DNA from: Rotaria sordida
Lineage: Eukaryota; Rotifera; Eurotatoria; Philodinida; Philodinidae
DNA length: 64,000 nt
Assembly: GCA_905250125.1 (NCBI GenBank)
Contig: CAJNOL010000156.1
Span: 62,001 to 126,000 of the forward strand
Reading direction: 5' to 3'
Shown here: one piece after another, positions 46,767-61,487 of the stretch
Numbering within the stretch: position 1 is the first letter of the stretch
How the letters are laid out: every line of letters starts with the position of its first letter
Translations under genes and position numbers: made by a program
Notes under the pieces: generated by a model
What the model was told of the DNA's origin: nothing
What the model saw: only the letters and a program-made list of their open reading frames with translations
Databases searched by the model: none

Positions 46767-49700
46767 ATGCCTTTTATCGAAGATTGGATAACGCATCCGA
46801 TGACAATTATTAATCGGTTGCATGGTAAAATTCTTTTTTTTTATATTATATTTATAAAAATATTTAGATTTTATTTTATTCAGAAAAATCATCAAGTACA
46901 TTTGAAAATGACGTACGAAATTATTTTCAAACACATATTAATAATCTTGATTTATATAAAGAAATACCATCATTGAATGATCATGATGATGAATGTTTAT
47001 TACCATCTGGTTGTCTTGTACGTTATCGAGCTATGGTACAAGATATGGCTGATGATGAAATTTATTGTAGTAAGTTTTGAAAATTTAATTTAAGTCCAAG
47101 TTTTGCAGCTCTTCTTCCACCTTCATCATAGGAATAGGAGGGACAAAAACCAACGGTCATTGGTAGGCATACATTTTAATTGTTTGCGTCATTTTTATCT
47201 AAAGAAAGAAAAATGCCTTTATCTACTGAACCACGTGACAAAAAATTCTTTCATCAGTAGAAAATTGAAGTAGAGAAGTGATATTCGAGAATGTCGAAAG
47301 AACAATTTCGACAACGTTGTTAGACTACGTACTAGAATCAGTCAAAAACCTATTTTTTCAGTTTTCTTTCAATCTCTTATTAAACTAAACGGTTCATTGG
47401 ATTATTCTCCATTGGGGTTGTCAAAGGCACATATCTTTCTATATTTGTGGCGCGACAGTTCATCAGTATAGTTATTAATCGATGAGATAAGTTTGAAATA
47501 TTCACATTCTGTTGTTGAATTTGGATACATGGGTAGTTATTAGATATGTTCTCATAGCAACTGAGAACAATGTGCGTCAGACTTCTGTTTCAGAGTTCCT
47601 TGCCAACGAAAAAAAAGACACTGAATGGCATTAATAACAAGGCTTAGATCGCTCTAGAACATTTCAAAATCTTCTTCGAAATTTCAATGGTTAGAATATG
47701 TTGGTGAATAGAGTTCCAGAATCGTTTTTGAGGGTGGAAGAAATTGAAAATTCGACAGAAAGTGTCTCCGTTCATCTGTTTGATTGAACAGAAAGTGCTG
47801 AAATTATTGACTTTTTGTAATATTTTATTTGAGACAAAGCGTCTTCGTATGAATATCTGTCAGAAGCTGAGATAAAATTACTAAAATTTACTTTCCATCA
47901 TGATTTCCCACGAGACTAAAATATTTCGTAGAAGATTCGAAATTTTTGGGCAGGGAAAGCCGTCATCATCCTATTGCACATCGATAATCCTCTTTGTGAA
48001 TATTTGAAATAGTGTACTTTTTGATTTTGCAGACAAAAAATTTATCTTCAAGATTTCAAGGATAATAATTAGGTAGTGATGCATTAATTTGCTACAGTCG
48101 TCATATGATCAACATAAAAAACGTGAACTTATCAAGTTATAACTTTAGAAAAATTATCAATATCAGTTTTTCTGAGCTTAGAAAGGTATATAATAGTGTG
48201 TGAAAATCTGCTGCAGATATAACGGATTTACACAACAGACTTATTTGCTAATTAAATCAACAATTAAAATAATAATAATGTTAAATTAAGAAAAACGGAA
48301 TTTGAAAATGAAAAGTGAGGAGCGAATAGCAAAAAGGTAAAGAAAAAAATAAAGTGCCGATGAAAAAAAAGCAGAAATAAATAAGATAAATCGTTTCCTT
48401 GACGATTGATTATCCGTGAAAAACAACTATAGTGTTTTAGAGATCTTTTTTTTTAAGTATAGTAAGGCTAAAGAACATATGCGATTTCCGTATCAGAATC
48501 CTGCAGGGTATGGTAGGGTAAGAGTGGTACAAAAAATGTTTAGGGTAGAATTCACATGTTGTTCATATTCCTAAGAGTTTTTTTAACAAGCAACTTCGAA
48601 GACACTCTTGACATCTTTCTAGTTTAGAAGAAGTCGGTCGTTATGTTAAAGTGAAACTAAGTTTTGGTAAAGAAGAATCAGTATTGAATTGATGGGACAA
48701 ATGGTCATTGAACTATCCACAACTTAGTCCATTGGAAAAAAGCTATTGGAAGTTTTGGCAATTTCAGCCACAAGTGAATATATTTTCACTGCAAGCGGAA
48801 GAATTTTGGAAGAGAGAAGATAGAATTGAGCGACAACATTGTTAAAGACATTTTATTCTGACAAAATTTTTCAAATATGTGATAATTTTCCATTTAATTG
48901 TCGTTGGAAATCAATAAAATATGCTGAAACATAACGAAGAAAACTTCATGTTAACATGTGCCAAAACCTGGAAATCTTAAGGTAGGGTAGGATATAGGAT
49001 ACGAAAAAGTCTTACCCTACACGCATCTATTTCCTATTTTAGTCCCAATGAGGCTGCTCTGATAAGCTTTCTATTCTCATAATATTCTTCGTTGATTTTA
49101 GCTCAATATAAAGTTCGACCGAATGATCATCATCAAGTTGAAATTGAAAAATCGGCTAAATATATGGATTTATTTGTATGTCCAGTAAGTAGAAATTTTT
49201 TTTTTTCAATTTCATTGATCAGTTTTAATTTTGTTTTCTTTTTCTCTTTAGCCTGGATATACTCTTATTGAACAAGAACCACCAAGAGAAAATTTTCGTT
49301 CACGTCAATGTTTTTCATGTATTCCTATTCCAAATGAAACTCAATGGGTTAAAGATAATTATCGACTTCATTTTGGTGAACAATTTACAATGCAAAAACG
49401 GTAAAAAAAATAATTTTGATTAATCATTTATTTATTTAAAAAAAAAATAATTTTCACTAATTAGACCAATTAATGATCAAGATAATATTCAACAATTATT
49501 ATCACCTCTTAAACGGTTAAAAACAACAACATCTATGGAAACAAATAATGATAATAATGAGGCAATAGTAAAAGCCGAACCGGTGAAAACAACTTCAAAA
49601 TCTAATTATATGGTTAAAGTAATTTATACAAACAAAAAGAATTCGAAATATTTTCTAGAGAAATTTTCTCTTAATAGGTATACGATACTACTGAAGAAAT

Positions 49701-51890
49701 CTTACTCAATACAATGGTTGAATTTATTGGAATTTATTATGATCATTCTGTTATCAAAGCTGATAGTATTCAATCAGTGTAAGTTAATCATCGACTAATG
49801 TTCAAAGACGATATTATTAATAATTAGTTTTACAACAAACAGAAAATTTCTTAACTATTTCATCATTCAGAGTTTTTTTTTTTGATTAGTGTGAATAATC
49901 TGCTGAAGAATAGAATATGCCTGTTTATTTGAAAACAAGAAGAAAACAGTTACAATGCGGCATATTTTTCAAGGAAAGCTTAACGAGAGAACAAATCCAA
50001 CTGTCGAATAGTTACAAATCATATGTGTAAAAATTTAAGTGTATGATAAATAGAAGTGTAAGCCGGATGCATTGATCGGTGGTGGTAGCTGAAATTTTGA
50101 AATGAAAAAAAGAGAGAAAACGATGATAGAGAATTTATTCACAAAAAGAAACCGACTGTAACATTTACAAAAACTGATTTGGAACGTAAGAAATTTAAAA
50201 AAAAGTCAAATATCTTCGTTTGTGTCGCGACAAGTCTGTCGATTGGCTTACATCTCTAATGATAAGTGAAAAAAAAATACCCATCAAATATGAGATCGAT
50301 TCTATACTGCGACTAATTTTCGTAATGTCTACTTGTGTTGTTTTTCCCTTCTAAAAATGTTATTTATTTTCTTTTATTAGTAATGAAATGGATCAAGATC
50401 AACTTCCAAAAATTAAAACTATTCATTGTATTCAATATAAAAAATTATCTCATATCAATCCATTATTATATCATCTACCAAATATTGAATTTAATCAAAG
50501 TATTATTAATTAATTTGATTTATTTAATTAAAAAACAAAAACAAAAAAAGAAACTTCTTTTTTTCTTTTAGTTTCAATATCTCGTCAATATATTCTTTCA
50601 TTATTCGAATGTATCTTTCCAAATGATAAACTTCTTTGTGAATATTTATTATTACATTTAATATCACGTATATATGTTCGACAACCATCATTAGCATATG
50701 GTAAATTATCATTAAATCTATCACATATATCAACTGAACAATTCAATGCACTTGAACAATTACTTCAAACAATTTTACCACTTTATTCACGTATATCAAT
50801 AACAGTAAATACATTAAATACAATGCAATTAATGCCAAATAAAAATGTAACAAAAGATGATAATGAAAATCAATTAACACAAACACCACTTCAATTACCA
50901 TTAAATTCACATTTACTTATTGATGAAACAAAAATGGAATGTGGACAATTAACAACACTTGGTAGGCAAAGGAAAGAAAAAAGCAAACTAATTATTTTGT
51001 GAAACACGATTTTAAACGAATATTGAAGTATAAAGGATAGAGACTTGCATGCACCTCCCACAGACCATAACCGACGATCGCTAGAAACCATTACAGACCA
51101 TGATAGCGATTGTTGATATAAAATCAAAGCTCGTATATCAATAACGGTTTGTTACAATGTATTAATTACTTCTTTACTATATTTCTGAAGGATTTAGGTG
51201 AAGAAATATGTCCCAAGATAGACAGAATAAAACAATTTTTCTGTAATTAGCAACAACAGCTACGTCGTATTTTACATTTTAATCCTGTAGGAATTGCGCT
51301 AATAGCTTTATTTGTTTTTCTTTAGGTCTTAATAATATAAAATTACTTCAAGATCTTCTTCATCAACAAACACTTAAATATGAATTTCATGTTTATCAAC
51401 TTGATTATGAATGTGATGTACGTTGTTTAATTATTTCATCAACTAAATCTATATTACCATGTGATGTTTATATACGTTATCAATCTGAACAAGAAGTAAA
51501 TCAAATTATATTTCCAAATATAACAAAAGAACAAATTGATAATATACGTTGTTATTTAACATATGTTGGACAACAACTTGAATTTGATCAAACAATAAAT
51601 AATGTTTCATCAGATATTAATACATATATACAAGAAGATTTTGTTAATATGCGTAAACAAAAAATATTAACAAATCTTGATGATTTTCATACTTTACTTG
51701 TGCTTGCTAGGTAAGAATACAACAAAAAAAAAGAAATATAATAAATGATTTTTGTATTTAATTGTTTGTTGCTTTATTTTTGTTTTTTAGATTAGAAACT
51801 TTATCTTATGGTGAAAAGGCTTTAACAGAATCCTATTGGAATCAGGCAAAAAATCTTGAATTTACACGTCGTCAACGTATGAATGTCTAG
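46767..51890 (+). CDS. MCMBP: Mini-chromosome maintenance complex-binding protein
   Basis: Ten exons (46767-46824, 46884-47069, 49102-49184, 49252-49400, 49465-49618, 49678-49778, 50381-50499, 50572-50961, 51326-51710, 51791-51890) give 574 residues. MCMBP binds MCM2-7 in the nucleus and helps load, protect and unload the replicative helicase. Matching features are the start MPFIEDWITHPM, the IPSLND and VRYRAMVQDM blocks, CFSCIPIPNETQWVKD, the KLSHINPLL block, LLIDETKMECGQL and a C-terminal helical tail. The length is a little below that of vertebrate MCMBP because the acidic middle linker (near 170-200) is shorter. Introns 2 (2.0 kb), 6 (0.6 kb) and 8 (0.36 kb) carry repeats. Confidence 0.9.
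47560..47710. repeat. Dispersed repeat copy in MCMBP intron 2
   Basis: Contains AAAAAAGACACTGAAT, TTAATAACAAG and ATCTAGAACATT-like words that recur as the reverse complement at about 59770-59915 in a TTC14 intron. Both copies sit in introns; ends not defined. Confidence 0.55.
48503..49023 (+). pseudogene. Truncated hAT transposase remnant
   Basis: In MCMBP intron 2. The segment 48740-48823 translates as KLLEVLAISATSEYIFTASG followed by RILEERR and a stop, which is the hAT C-terminal dimerisation signature (an LA-x-x-x-x-x-ATS-x-x-x-x-F-x-x-x-G motif). A shifted frame continues ATTLLKTFYSD. GGTAGGGTAAGA at the left (near 48512) and TCTTACCCTAC at the right (near 49012) look like terminal repeats. 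Only the 3' part of a transposase is present. Confidence 0.6.
49779..50380. other. MCMBP intron 6 (0.6 kb)
   Basis: No recognisable repeat or gene. AT-rich, with several A and T runs. Confidence 0.5.
50996..51290. mobile_element. Intronic repeat family, copy in MCMBP intron 8
   Basis: Left end TTGTGAAACACGATTTTAAA and right end TACGTCGTATTTTACA form imperfect inverted repeats. The right half (51165-51290) is related to 45835-45995 and, reversed, to the left part of the 28699 element. The element makes up most of the 364-nt intron. Confidence 0.6.
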
Positions 51891-52479
51891 TTCGTTCTTT
51901 GTTATGATTAGTTTCTTTCGTTTGTAAATATAAGAAAAAAAAAAGATTGTTGAATAGGAGAATGATAAAATTCATGTTTTTATTTATTTATCTATTCTTG
52001 AAAGATTGATTTAATCGAAATTCATATATTGAAAATATCATGCGAGAACTTTCTAATGATTATGATACATGTATATGAAAAACAAAATCATTGATTGATA
52101 TACTTTGATGCAGTTTGAGTAGGCGAATGATCTTTCTTAATTATGACCGATGGATAAAATATATGTCGATTTTAACGAATGAGAAAATGATTGTCGATTG
52201 ATATCTTTCGTTCAGATACACAGTAATTTGTTTTCAAAGATAAAACATTTCCATAAAAGATTGAACAACATATTTGGTTTTGATACGATATAATGTCGAA
52301 AGCAAAAGATTATTGTTCTTTTGCAAAATTTTACGAAGATTATAGATCTTTTTTAGCCATATTATATGCAAAAACTTCTGACGAAATATTTTCTAATAGT
52401 ATCTTGTTCTATGCTGTGAACTTTAATAATCATTGATTGATTAATGTGCTTTATCAAAATCTATTAATAAATATAATAA

Positions 52480-53615
<1,136 letters not shown>

Positions 53616-55940
53616 AAACGAAAAAAGAAATTGTTTGTTTTTCTTTTTTATTGTCTGTTTTGTGTAGATACATACTTTCTGTTTTGTATTAATTAAGAGT
53701 TTGTTCTTTATGATCTTGTCATTGTCATTTATTGAATATAAACAAAAAAATGCAAATTATACGAACAAAAACAAAGGAATATTTTTTTTTTTTTGTAAAT
53801 TAAACATAAATAGGAATATTTTCTGTCTGGTTACCAAGAGAACGCGTTTGTTTCGTACACCACTATTCAAGAAATTTTATTTGTTATTCAATAAATAAAT
53901 ATTAATATTAATTTTACTTCAAATCTTAGAGCTACTGATAAAACAAAAGTATAATGTCTATATCACCAATGATGAATTAAGAATGTGAATGTATTTAACA
54001 AATAATAATCAAGATAATATGCTAGATGTTGATTGAAAATATCAACAAGTTTCAATAGCTAGAATTGATGGTATATGAATAGATTTTAAATGTGTGTTAA
54101 TCTATGCGGTGAAAGTCTTGGCATAAAAGGTTAACTCAATTTTCTGCTATTTAAAAACATTTAGTTATTTCTTACTGACTGGTAGAGACAGCTTTTTATT
54201 TACCAGTCGATCTGAATTATTTTTTTTTTGAAAAATTGAACATAAAAGTTGTTTTTTTTTTCGCAAATCAAAAGCTTTCTACTAATGTCAAAGATTATAT
54301 CGGTGAGAAAAAATGCATTAGACTATTCTATTAAGTAAAAGTTATTCATAGTATTCTTATTATTTATTTTCTCAATCCACTTTTGGTATGACGCCACGTT
54401 ATTAAAACAAACTCGAATAATTGTTTAGCACTGTAATTTTTCATAGATTTTTTTGTATTTCCTACTATTCATAGCATGAGATAACAAGGCGCATATAGAA
54501 TAGAAGGTAGATTAAGTATACAGTTAATAAATAGTGTTGATGCCAGAAGACTAGTTAATTAAAGAAGAAAATTAATATAGAATTTACAGTCCTATGAAGT
54601 TTTCTGTTCACCAACAGATGTCAAGAAAGAGAAAACATATGAAAATAAATAGTGAAAAGCACTATAGTGGTGAAATAGTGCTGTTGAACCATTACTGTAG
54701 TAATTAAGAATAAGATATGACTAATTTAGAAGTTGATTTGACTGCTATAGAATCAGAACAAAAGAGGAATAACTCACGCCAGTATACGAGCCGATCCAGT
54801 CTAATCGGTTGAATTGCTAAGGAAAAAATCCTATTGATCCCAACTGTAACATGATAAGATGGTCTAAATAGAAGAAAAGAAAATTATTTTTATACAATAA
54901 TACTTACTGCTGAAATTTGTTTGAAAATCACCAATTAATTGCCGATTTTTCAACAGATTTCATCAATAGGTATTATTATAAAACAAATAATATTTTTTGT
55001 TCTTTTATTTAGATCATCTCGATGAACAGCAAGTATTATTTTAATAAAACAAAAACCTTTTTTCCTGTATTATTTACTGTGGATGGGAAAAAAGAAACCA
55101 TCTCTCTCCTCATTCACGAGAAACATGTATGAGCACGATGGTAAATGACGGTGGCATACACGTCGAGACATAATGATAGTCGTACATCCAAATATTACGA
55201 CCAGGTCTGATCACTGTAAATATTATTTGGATAATCATGATTTTCTCTAAAAATCAGAAAAAATCGCCAGGTTAGTCGATTAATCAGTCTAATAAATCGC
55301 GATAAAATCGCGGATTTTTGTGCAATTTTGATGACATGGAAGGTTTATTGATATGATGTCTGTCTGTATAAAAGAATGAATATGTTCACGTCGATTGAGA
55401 GAAGTCGCACCTGTCTAAAACATCTTCAGCTTTTTTGGATTAAAGTTTCGTATATGTCAGAAATGTCCATTGCGGCTGGAAATATGTGACTGTCACACCG
55501 CCGTCCTATAAAAGCCAAGACTACTGCGTCGCTGATCCCGTCGCGGCAGCGGTAGCATGGACATTTCTGGCATATACACGCAAAATATCAGCAAAAATAG
55601 CGTAGATCAGTTGTACACTTTCTCAGTTTAATTTTAAAACTCCTAATCTGCAATAAATCCATTATCTTATAATCGATTTCATCATATTCACTTTTTCCTT
55701 CATCTTTAATTATAAATATTCTCTAGATTTTCATAATAGAATTCATTTCATTTCATATTAATACTTAGATGTCGCTAAGTACTGTTGTGAATAATTATTT
55801 GACTATTTCATTGGATCTATTAACTTGTCCATGAAAAGAGAATAAATTGCAATGGACATATATATCTATTGTTATTATCGATCAATGTCTCTTCTATTTT
55901 CTATATTCAAATAAATTTTGCTCAACGATTATTGTGCATA
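53616..55940. other. Intergenic WDR5 / TTC14
   Basis: 2.3 kb of AT-rich sequence with the WDR5 3' UTR, one small inverted-repeat element at 55449-55580 and the TTC14 promoter. No further coding exon or RNA gene is supported. Confidence 0.5.
55449..55580. mobile_element. Small inverted-repeat element with GC-rich core
   Basis: The left end CGTATATGTCAGAAATGTCC and the right end GGACATTTCTGGCATATACA are about 22-bp inverted repeats with two or three mismatches. The 90-bp core, with GTCGCGGCAGCGG, is far richer in G and C than its surroundings. Confidence 0.6.
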
Positions 55941-58900
55941 ATGAAGTCGCTTAATAGTTGTGTTCAAGAATTTATTAATCATCATTCATCAGCACTATTT
56001 CCATCAGATAATGCAACAGATATTCGTCATCCTCGATTAAATAGATTTAATTCAATTGCCTCGTCATCCATTGATATTGAAGATGAAGATCCAAGTTTGT
56101 TATTATTTTGCATCATAAAAAAAAAAAATCATATTTTTTATAAATATATATAGATCTGTTTGTTATTACTCCACCGATAGAATATTTTCTTCATGTTCCA
56201 TCACGACTATGTCGTGAACAATTTTTTAAAGTAATTTTTCATTTATTCTTTTTAAATATTACTGAACAGCTTGTTTTTGTAGTTAATTCGTCCTGGTCAT
56301 CTTCTTATTTGTCATGTATTGACTGCTAGTTCACGTGATATGCTTGTACGTATTTTATGTTTTGATGATGGACATCGACGAGCATTACATGACCTTAAAC
56401 TTACTGTAAGTATAATTTCATGTCAATAGTTAATAAAGAAAAAACAATTATGATTTAAACTTTAGGCAACTTGTCTATTGAATACATCAAGTAGTAAGAA
56501 TAATAATAATTATCGTAAAAGAAATAAATATGATCGAGATGTACAAGAAATGAGTGATGAAGATAAAGATGATGGAGAATATCAAAGTGGAGATTTTATA
56601 CGAGGTAAATTAGTTGTTATATTAAAAATAAAAATCTTAATGTTATTTTTCTTTTATTATGTATTTAGCTTGTGTAAATCATGTTGATATAAACAAAGAA
56701 GAAATTCAATTAACAATTGATCTATCTTTAAATCGTATGTATTCATAATTTACTTTTGTTTTATTTTTCTAATTCTATTCTATCTTAGAACATCATCATT
56801 CTTCTAAGAAGCTGGTAAAAAATTTAAATAAAAATTTTTTATTCAAATTAATATGTCATTTTTATTTAGGGTCTTATTAATGAAGATGATTTACCAAAAC
56901 ATTATGTGTAATTGATAAACACTTGTTTTCTTGCATATAACAGATATTCCAAAATGTTTTCAGCATGGTTTATTTCGCACCTTAAAATCTTGAATCTTTC
57001 ATTAGAGAAGATGTGCCGTTCAGTTCTTTACAAATTCCAATTAATTCTATTTAAAAAGAATAGAACTAAACGTTTTTATAGATCAAATAGTATAATGCAC
57101 TTATTGACACGTCGACACTGCACTTTTATGTTATTCTTTTAAATGAATGTCGTAGTAACATAAAAGGTGATTTTCGACTTGAAACTTTTCATAGAGATAG
57201 GCCTTCATGAGAATAATTTCTTGCATATGTTTTAGATCATGTCACTGTTCCTATCCGAAGATAAAACTATGGTAATAGTGTGTCTTTTACCATGGCTCAT
57301 ATATATCGGCAGATTTGATAAATTCGAAAATTACTTTTTCTGAGGGAAACCACGGCATTCATTTTAAAAAATACCATAAAAGTACTGTATGTTTCAAGCA
57401 ATAAGCTAAGAGCACGAGGTTTTGTTTTAGGATATTCATAAATCATTTGAGTCTACATAATACACATCGTTTCGATTTATCAATTGGAAGGCTTTTCTCA
57501 TGAGCTGCTACAACGAAAATAGTCCTTTTGATAGTAGTTAGTAAAATACTACAAAAATGAACTCGTTTTGATCACGAGTGAGATTTCTAAGACATCCCTT
57601 TTTTTTTGTTTTTGAAAAGAAAGAGAATATCGCGATTCCAAAAATGCTGTCGAATCAGCAACAAAATGTCCCGTACATATGCACAATTAGCATGAGCTTC
57701 AAGTAGCTATGTCATATTGAGTTCTGTTTTCAAAAATGAATATTCGTTCGTATGCAATTCATATAATCATACAGGATTACTAACAAAAAAATTCATTTTT
57801 ACTGTTTTTAATTAAGGTTATAGAGAATTCGATGGCGCATCTTCTAATACGAAATTCGAGAGTTTATGATTTATATATACAAAATGAACCATGTTGCAAA
57901 CACTTTGCGACGCCTTGAATTTTTCATGTTTTTTTTTTATTCTTTAGTTTATTACGTCGACAAGAAGAACAATCTCAATCATATGAAGATGTTCTACAAA
58001 CATCAAAAGCACTTAATAATCGAGCCTGTGTTCAAACACTTTATCAACGATTAAAAAAACGATTCGATTATTTTCATTCTGATAATAATAATATTGAATC
58101 ATCTAATGATATATTACATATGACATTAATTAATTCATTTAAAAAGTAAATTATTTTCTTTAAAAGAAAAAAACAATATGTTTTTAATTTTATAAATAGA
58201 AAACAAATTCCATCAGATGAATATTTTGATAAATTACGTCAAAAACAAGATCATGAATGGGCAATCGAAAGGTAAAATAAATATAATTTAAAAATAAAAT
58301 CATAAAATTTTTTTCTATTTTATTTTAAGTGTTGCGGCAGGCATACGATTAATGAAAGAAAATGATTCAAATTCAGCTATACTTCATTTTAATAAAGCTC
58401 TAACAACAGATCCAAAATGTGTTGATGCACTTGTTGCACGTGGTGCACTATCAGCAAATCAAGGTCATTATAAACGTGCAATGGAAGATTTTGAAGATGC
58501 TTTAAAAATTGATCATAAACATACAAATGCATTAAAATATTTACATGATGTATTAAATAATATGGCTAATAAGTAAGCTTAATTTAATTAGATTTATTAA
58601 AAAAAAAAAAAAACTTGTCAACATAGTCTCTTCGGGACTAAAATGTTGAATTCAAATATGTCCTGTAGTCTAATTATACTTGAACTGAAAAATCTCTAGT
58701 AAACTATAGTTATTTTCCAAGATTAATCGATCGTCAGTGAAGTAATCTATCTTAATAATGTCTGCATTTTTGAACAGAATTTTTTTTTGCTTTATTACTG
58801 TGGTACTTTTAATTAATCTTGTTGTTTTTCACTGCCGTATTCTGTTTTACTTAATTTAACATTATTACTATTCTAACTGTTATTGATTTAACTTTTGTCA

Positions 58901-61487
58901 TACATATCCATTACATCTACAGCAGATATCAACACCTTATTATATAGTGGGTAGTAATATTATACAACAAGGTTTATTTTTGAATTTTTTTCGTTGCTGT
59001 AAGCACTATAAAGAATTCGAATAGAGGAAATTGTTTCCAATAGGAATATAAGGAAACAAAAATTATTATCTGGTTCTCAAAGAGAAGGATTTCAGAAAAC
59101 TAAAAGACTAGTTTTTCAGCACTTAGAACGAGTAAATATATACAAAACGAGATGCCTACGAGTTCTCTACGACGACTTTTTGTTGAGCTATAGTAATCTT
59201 ATGAAAGCCACTAATGTCTTTTTATTATTTCTTATAGAAAAACCATTTTTTAACCTTCAATCAATTTGCTATATCTCAGTAAAAAAAACGTCGCAGACCA
59301 CTCGATGACATCTCACTTTGTAGAGAATGGTTTACTCTAGAGTTCTATGTAATCTATATAGAATTATATTTATGCGTTATAGATGCTGAAAGACTAAGGT
59401 TCTGATTTTCTCAATTCGTCAACCTTGGAAAGTCTGCTAATCAGTTTTCTTTGTTTATATTCTCATTGCAAACATTTTTCTCTATTAGAATCGTTATTTG
59501 AATTCTTTCTAGGGCTGACAGCGGTGAAAAAAACTAAAAATTAGCCTTGTTGAATAATTTTAGTACTTACTGTATATCTCAATAAACTTACAAGTCTAAT
59601 AATGATTATATGACGACTGGCAAATTAATGCTCTACTACCAAGGGGAAGAAAACACGATTTCTATACTTTAAAATACTGAAATCACACTTTTCCCTCTTG
59701 ATCACTATTTATCATCATTGACGCCTATCATATAATTTTTTATTTGCGCAAAAATCAAAAACTGCACTATTGAGAACATTCACCAACCTATTCCAGCCAT
59801 TGAAAGTTTGAGGAAGACTTTGGAATGTTCTAGATCAGTCTAAGTCTTGTTATTAATGTGATTCAGTGTCTTTTTTTCATTGCTATGAATTCCGAGAGAA
59901 AAGTTTGACGTCTGTTATTCTTCTCCACACAGTGTGCATCTGGACAAAGATTTAGTTAAAAATGAAAACCCCGCTTTTTCAAGGTTTAGATATGAGGAAA
60001 TATACTTCCAAATATAGTCTACCTAATGGTATAAATAACTTTGTTACAATCCTTAAAGACTCTAGAAAATCAGTTGCTCAAAAATTAGCCTGAAAACCAT
60101 GATGTTATAGGGAAATGCTTTTCTGCGTCATATCTAATCATTTCCGAGCAAGAAAATCACATGTCCGCCTACCATGCGAAAAATTCAAATTGTACTCTCA
60201 CTTCCCGTTGCTATGGAGAATCGCCGGAAAACTTCGGCTTAAAACTTGTACTCATTATATAGTTCTTCGAAAAATATAATGTGAGCTTCATAAGAAAAAG
60301 AATGTTTATTTAGTGCTGATGATTATGAAAATGCAATATATTATCTTGAAAAAGCCTTAAAATATAAACCAGATGATAATGAAACAAAACGAAAATTAGA
60401 TATATTACGTGCCAAGGTAAAATAAATTTTATAGAAGGAACAGAAATTTTTTTTTTTGAATGGAATAATTAGAAAAAAGAAGCAACAAGGAAATTGGAAT
60501 ATGGACCAAGTTTACCATCGGATTTACAATCGTATGTTTTTTTTCTTTTATTAAATAAAAGAATTTAATTGAAATATTTTTCTTTTTTTTTTTGTCGAAT
60601 AGATCTTCGAAAGATAAACGATTTCCTAGATCACCAACGAGACGAAAATCATTGGTGAAAGGGTGAGAATATTGGCAAATAATAAATTTTTCTTGGCATC
60701 CTATCGACATTCTTTTGAGTTCATCGTCAATTGATAATCGATCAAAACGAAAACGATCAAGTTCTAGTACCAGTAGTAGTAGTCGATCAAATTCATCATC
60801 ATCATCATCATCGTCATCATCATCATCGTCATCTTCATCAAGTAGTTCTACAGTAAGTGATTCTTTATCAACGATATCATCGTCACCATTATCTGACACA
60901 ACTGCAATGAAAAAATCAAAAGCAATACCTTTAATTGATATTACTGAAAGGTATAAATTTAAAATTTTTCTATTAATTGAATTCACATTTTATTTTAGTG
61001 ATAAATCGACTACTACTACTCGAACAAGGTGTGTTTTTAATTTATTTTCAAATGAAGAAATGTTGTTTGTTTTATTCTTTTTTTTTGTGGTATCAAGTAC
61101 TCAACCTGTTTCATATGACAAGATACATTCAATAGAACAAAAATCTACTATACATGAAAATTATAAGAATGGAAATAGGTCAGTATATAAAATATTTTTC
61201 TTTTTATTATTTAAGTTAGTCTTACACGTGAAAGTATTATTTCAAACATAAGTCGATTACATACCAATGATCATTCATCAAAAGAAAAACAAACATTTGA
61301 ACAACGAAAAACATTACCATCGACTAATATATCATCATCATCAAATAAACAACAACAACAACAAGAATCTTCATCCACATCAGCAAAGAGAAATAGATCT
61401 TTTATTATTGATCGTGAAGCTGAAGATATTGAAAAACTTTATATGGAACTTAAAGCTAAAAAATCATTGGAAAAACAAAAGAAATAA
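55941..61487 (+). CDS. TTC14: TTC14-like protein with S1 RNA-binding domain and TPRs
   Basis: Seventeen exons (55941-56094, 56154-56230, 56283-56405, 56466-56604, 56669-56734, 56789-56814, 56870-56907, 57948-58145, 58200-58271, 58330-58572, 60314-60416, 60473-60531, 60603-60662, 60720-60950, 60999-61028, 61098-61178, 61220-61487) give 655 residues in frame. The N-terminal half contains an S1-like RNA-binding fold (RPGHLLICHVLTASSRDMLV onwards). Three tetratricopeptide repeats follow at about 305-412 (NSAILHFNKALTTDPKCVDA, HYKRAMEDFEDALKIDHKHT, DYENAIYYLEKALKYKPDDN). The C-terminus is Ser-rich and RS-like, with a long Ser run near 465-490. The S1-TPR-RS order is that of TTC14, probably a nuclear RNA-associated protein of poorly known function. 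The last two small exons (15 and 16) are the least certain; phase supports them. Confidence 0.85.
57105..57472. mobile_element. MITE copy B, in TTC14 intron 7
   Basis: Related to copy A at 43209-43447. Near-identical words include AAATGAATGTCG-type, CACGGCATTCATTT, AAGCTAAGAGCACGAG and TTTGAGTCTACATAATACAC. The right arm is well kept and the left arm eroded; the interior is longer than in copy A. Confidence 0.6.
58573..60313. other. TTC14 intron 10 (1.74 kb)
   Basis: Long intron containing a reverse copy of the MCMBP intron-2 repeat (about 59770-59915) and a copy of the PSMB1 intron-2 repeat (about 59940-60190), the two lying side by side. The first 1.2 kb is unexplained. Confidence 0.6.
59940..60190. 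repeat. Dispersed repeat copy in TTC14 intron 10
   Basis: Same orientation as the PSMB1 intron-2 copy, but shorter: the two conserved blocks lie closer together here (59993-60045 and 60111-60187), so one copy has an insertion or the other a deletion of about 400 bp. Confidence 0.6.
60720..60865 (+). repeat. Trinucleotide repeat encoding poly-Ser in TTC14
   Basis: A (TCA/TCG)n run in frame encodes about 20 consecutive serines after an RSKRKRSSSS segment. On the minus strand it creates a spurious poly-Asp frame (60429-60986), which is a shadow. Confidence 0.85.

Noticed and set aside
60429-60986. 185-codon minus-strand frame with poly-Asp
   Set aside because: It is the reverse shadow of the TTC14 Ser repeat and neighbouring introns.
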